Positions 61,187 through 64,000 of a stretch of DNA of 64,000 nucleotides are shown here, piece by piece. Each line of letters begins with the position of its first letter. The stretch's first letter is position 1. The notes below the pieces were generated by a model. That model did no database searches. It was not told the DNA's origin and saw only the letters and a list, made by a program, of their open reading frames with translations. The translations under genes and the position numbers were made by a program. Source of the DNA: Circinella umbellata (taxonomy: Eukaryota > Mucoromycota > Mucoromycetes > Mucorales > Lichtheimiaceae); contig JAIWNF010000007.1 of assembly GCA_025093555.1 (NCBI GenBank), positions 248,001 through 312,000 on the forward strand, given 5' to 3'.

Positions 61187-62196
61187 TCATTTTACAGCCT
61201 TAACTCTCTTATGTTTGGTATATTGAACCCGTAAGACTTCCGAGGTTTTGTATTGAATTACATTAGGTTCATTTTTAAGTTTTGCATGGCAACCGACCCA
61301 GCTCATTGTCGTCTTTCCCTTCTTGTTCTTCTTGTCCAGCTTCAGTTTGTAATCATCCACAAAAGCAATCGTATTCTTGAAGCGCTTCTCATCGTTGCAC
61401 ATATCATCATCCTTTTTCTTCTCGGGTTTATCCAACTCGTAACATTGTCTTTTCAGCGTTTGCAATTTCTTCATATGATTCTGGGCTTCGTTGTGGATTG
61501 CGGGTGAGTCATACTGAAGCCGTTCTGCCGTATCCAAGATCTTACCCAATGATTCCATGCCTGGATCACACATCACCTTGATAGTGTTCACGAGTTTTTG
61601 CTCCCGGTTGATCGATTGCTGTAGGTTTGTCTGTAAGATAGCAAATAGACGTTTCATTGTTTGGTCTTGCCACTTGTCGCATTCCAACAAAGATGAATGC
61701 TTTTGTATTACAAAAGTCGCAACAGTGGTGAAAGCGTTGGTGTTTGATGTATTTCTGATCGTTTTAGGGTTGATTAAAATAGCTTTTGCGGCCCAATAAG
61801 AAGACAGAAGTAAGTATCCAGACAATGTAGGAGAGACAGGTACATGATGCAGCTCGATGTTGGTCAGCTCAGTGTTGAAAACGATGATGATGGGGAGTCT
61901 ACTGGTCTTCTTGTATGCTTGAACACAATATTGAACCGCTCTGGTCATAAAGTCTGCATTGACATGGTGTTGAATTTCAATAATAACGATTGGTAAAGAC
62001 GATTGAACAGGCTCATACACCACGTCGGACCGTGATCCATCTGACCATTCGTTGTTGCCAATTCGATAATTATTGCCAGGTATATCCAGTAACGTATTGA
62101 TCATAATGTCTTTCACAAAGTCGTCATTAAAAATGACCTTGCTCAAGCGATCGGATCCAGTGCGTGTAGGCGTTTTGTAAGTGAGCAGGGATATAT
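61187..62196 (-). CDS. Predicted PD-(D/E)XK (EIQ-type) nuclease, right-arm copy
   Basis: Mirror copy of the left-arm gene with the same predicted protein, the same acceptor (62197) and the same first in-frame ATG (62104). Core motifs are SDVVYEP and IVIIEIQHHV. The two intact copies are about 3.9 kb apart in opposite orientation. A 5' exon is implied and not located. Confidence 0.6.
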
Positions 62197-62355
62197 CTGA
62201 AAAAAAAAGTCAGAAGAAAAAAGAAAGAGTTAACAAGAAACCAAATCGCGTACAAAGAATGGGGTACAAGAAAACTGGTTTATTTATTAACAATAATACT
62301 TTTGGGGAGTTTTTTTTATATAAAAAAAACGCCTTTGTGTTCATGTGGATGAGTG

Positions 62356-62616
62356 GCCGTAGCCGTAACCGTAACCGTAGCCGTAGCCGTAGCCGTAGCC
62401 GTAACCGTAGCCGTAGCCGTAACCGTAGCCGTAGCCGTAACCGTAACCGTAGCCGTAACCGTAACCGTAGCCGTAGCCGTAGCCGTAGCCGTAACCGTAA
62501 CCGTAGCCGTAACCGTAGCCGTAACCGTAGCCGTAGCCGTAACCGTAGCTGTAACCGTAGCCGTAGCCGTAACCGTAGCCGTAACCGTAGCCGTAGCCGT
62601 AACCGTAGCCGTAGCC
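62356..62616 (-). repeat. Hexanucleotide (TACGGY)n tract, right arm
   Basis: Counterpart of the left tract with two more units (about 43). It lacks the GAC variant seen on the left but keeps the AGC variant, so the tracts have diverged by both expansion and point change. Confidence 0.95.
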
Positions 62617-62819
62617 AATCGGAGTCGGAGTCATTTTTTAATTACAACATGCGTCATCAAAGAACTCGATCCACTCACATTATTAGGTGTTCAAACACAG
62701 GCGAAAAGAAAAGACGTGGATCACCTCGTATTAGCAAACCCAAAAAAGCAGTAATAAACCAAGAGGTAGGTATTATTTAAATGAATAGATCCTCAGTTCA
62801 AAATGGTTACATTTAGGAT

Positions 62820-63950
62820 ACTTAGAAGCCGTACTTTGTAGGTCCAGACAGATGATATACAGACTTGCAGATCGTTGAACTCATCGATTCACAAAATGTA
62901 CCTTGAATGCTGCTAAAGCTTCTCGCATACTTTGAATTCCAGAAAGGACTGCTCAGCGATATTTTGCACGATTTCAAGATGGAGAAGCCTAGTTGCCAAG
63001 TCGGCTTAAAAACGTGGACGACCACATCTCGTATTAATAAATTAACACTTCTTGTTCTTACAGGATCCATATGACAAGAATCCTTCAGCGACACTCAAGT
63101 AGCCTCAAGATCAGCTATGGGAACGCTTTACAGTGGCGATCACTCAAAGTAGTCGTCAAAAACATCTGGTGAAATGCTGTGGTCTCACTACGAAAAAGTT
63201 AGAAAAAGTCACGGCTTACCAGAACTCGCTAGAAACAATCAAGAAAAGGATGAATTGGGTATTTAATATGGAGAAGGAAAACATCGATTATGACGAATAC
63301 AACTGTATCGACGAAGCAAGATTTAATTTACATTTACGACGAACGTGTGGTCAGTCAAAAAAGGGCTAACCTCCCAAAGAAGTAGTTTCCAAAAACCGAA
63401 GTGTGAGCGTTTCAATATTAGGTGCCATTGCGGTGGAAAGGATTGTAAATCTTTCGCTGAGAAAGCCTTAAGCAGTTACCACATTAAAGAAGAGGAAACT
63501 ACAAGCTGGCAAAGAACGTTTAGTCAGCAAAGTTGGGGCACGAGCGCATCATTTTTGTCAATTTATGGAGACTGTTATGGATGTTCTTGAAAAAAGTTAT
63601 ATGCGTGGACGAATCTTTATAATGGATAATGCCAGCATTCATCATAGTAGTATTGTCAAGGATACCGTTGAAAATCGTGGATTTCATATACTATATCTAC
63701 CTCCATACTCACCAGTGCTGAACCCAATAGAGGAATTTTAGCCAAAACTAAAGGCCTGTATCAAGCGAGAGATCTTACCTACAAGTAATCCTTTCACATC
63801 TCGCATTATCCAGTCAGCATACCTAGTTACTGCTAGAGACTTTCAAGGATGGGTACGATATGCAGAGTCTATTTGCCACGTTGTATTCCTGAAGGACCGA
63901 TGTTATAGTTTTTACTACTGCTTATTTAGTGCTTTTATATTCTCATATTT
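62820..63950 (+). pseudogene. Decayed IS630/Tc1-mariner-like transposase, right-arm copy
   Basis: Same blocks and lesions as the left copy. The TAG replacing the expected Trp after NPIEEF lies at 63739-63741, and the frame changes after SKKG near 63366. Catalytic blocks CIDEARFNLH, IFIMDNASIHH and LNPIEEF remain readable, but no single frame links them. Confidence 0.8.
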
Positions 63951-64000
63951 TTAAAACTATTATTTGTTCCTTTATTATTAAAAAAGATAGTCAAAGCTTT

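Larger units (their letters stand above)
60812..64000 (-). repeat. Right arm of giant inverted repeat, cut by window end
   Basis: Reverse complement of 54447-57623 and 12 bp longer in the hexanucleotide tract. It continues to the last base of the window, so its real outer limit is unseen. Confidence 0.95.

Noticed and set aside
1..64000. CRISPR arrays, bacterial operons, riboswitches
   Set aside because: None seen; gene structure is clearly eukaryotic with spliceosomal introns.

Overview
The window looks like nuclear DNA of a filamentous fungus, most probably a Mucoromycota (Mucorales-like) species. It is AT-rich, and its genes carry many short GT-AG introns (about 55-120 bp). It encodes fungal proteins: a fused CPSase-ATCase, a Cch1-type calcium channel, a WOPR regulator, Ett1 and Las1. 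It also holds decayed Tc1/mariner-IS630, pogo and Helitron elements. The genus is inferred from this style and no ribosomal marker is present.

Layout, left to right. 1-5.5 kb: a Dal5-type MFS transporter cut by the window edge (-), a GPI-anchored two-domain fasciclin protein (+) and a type II membrane SGNH/PC-esterase-like protein (-). 5.5-9.7 kb: gene-poor, with a dead IS630-like transposase. 9.7-16.6 kb: the PP4 regulatory subunit R2 (+), an uncertain small spliced unit (-), a nuclear-type protein with an integrase-like HHCC zinc-binding domain (+) and a WOPR (Gti1/Pac2) transcription factor (-). 17.5-28.6 kb: Mak21/Noc1 ribosome-assembly factor (-) and the Cch1 channel (-). 28.6-33.5 kb: gene-poor, with a TA-flanked pogo-like element and a decayed unknown gene. 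33.5-40.6 kb: URA2 (CPSase-ATCase, + strand). 40.8-44.0 kb: UBP14/USP5 deubiquitinase (-). 45.4-50.3 kb: LAS1 (-), ETT1 (+) and an LACTB2-like hydrolase (-), tightly packed.

51.2-54.2 kb holds a cytochrome b5-acyl-CoA dehydrogenase that is now a pseudogene. A 702-bp pogo-type element sits in one coding exon, and there are at least three separate frameshifts plus a broken splice donor.

54.4-64.0 kb is dominated by a giant inverted repeat: two near-identical arms of about 3.18 kb around a unique spacer of about 3.19 kb. Each arm holds a decayed DDE transposase, a hexanucleotide (TACGGY)n tract and a predicted PD-(D/E)XK (EIQ-type) nuclease gene. The spacer holds a decayed Helitron PIF1 helicase and a second, catalytically altered paralogue of the nuclease. 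The last part of that paralogue lies inside the right arm, which indicates that the left arm is the derived copy. The right arm runs off the window edge.

Housekeeping functions are ribosome assembly (MAK21, LAS1), translation termination (ETT1), pyrimidine synthesis (URA2), ubiquitin recycling (UBP14) and calcium signalling (CCH1). They are not an operon. LAS1 and ETT1 share a 137-bp bidirectional promoter region, and ETT1 and the LACTB2-like gene converge with 12 bp between stop codons.
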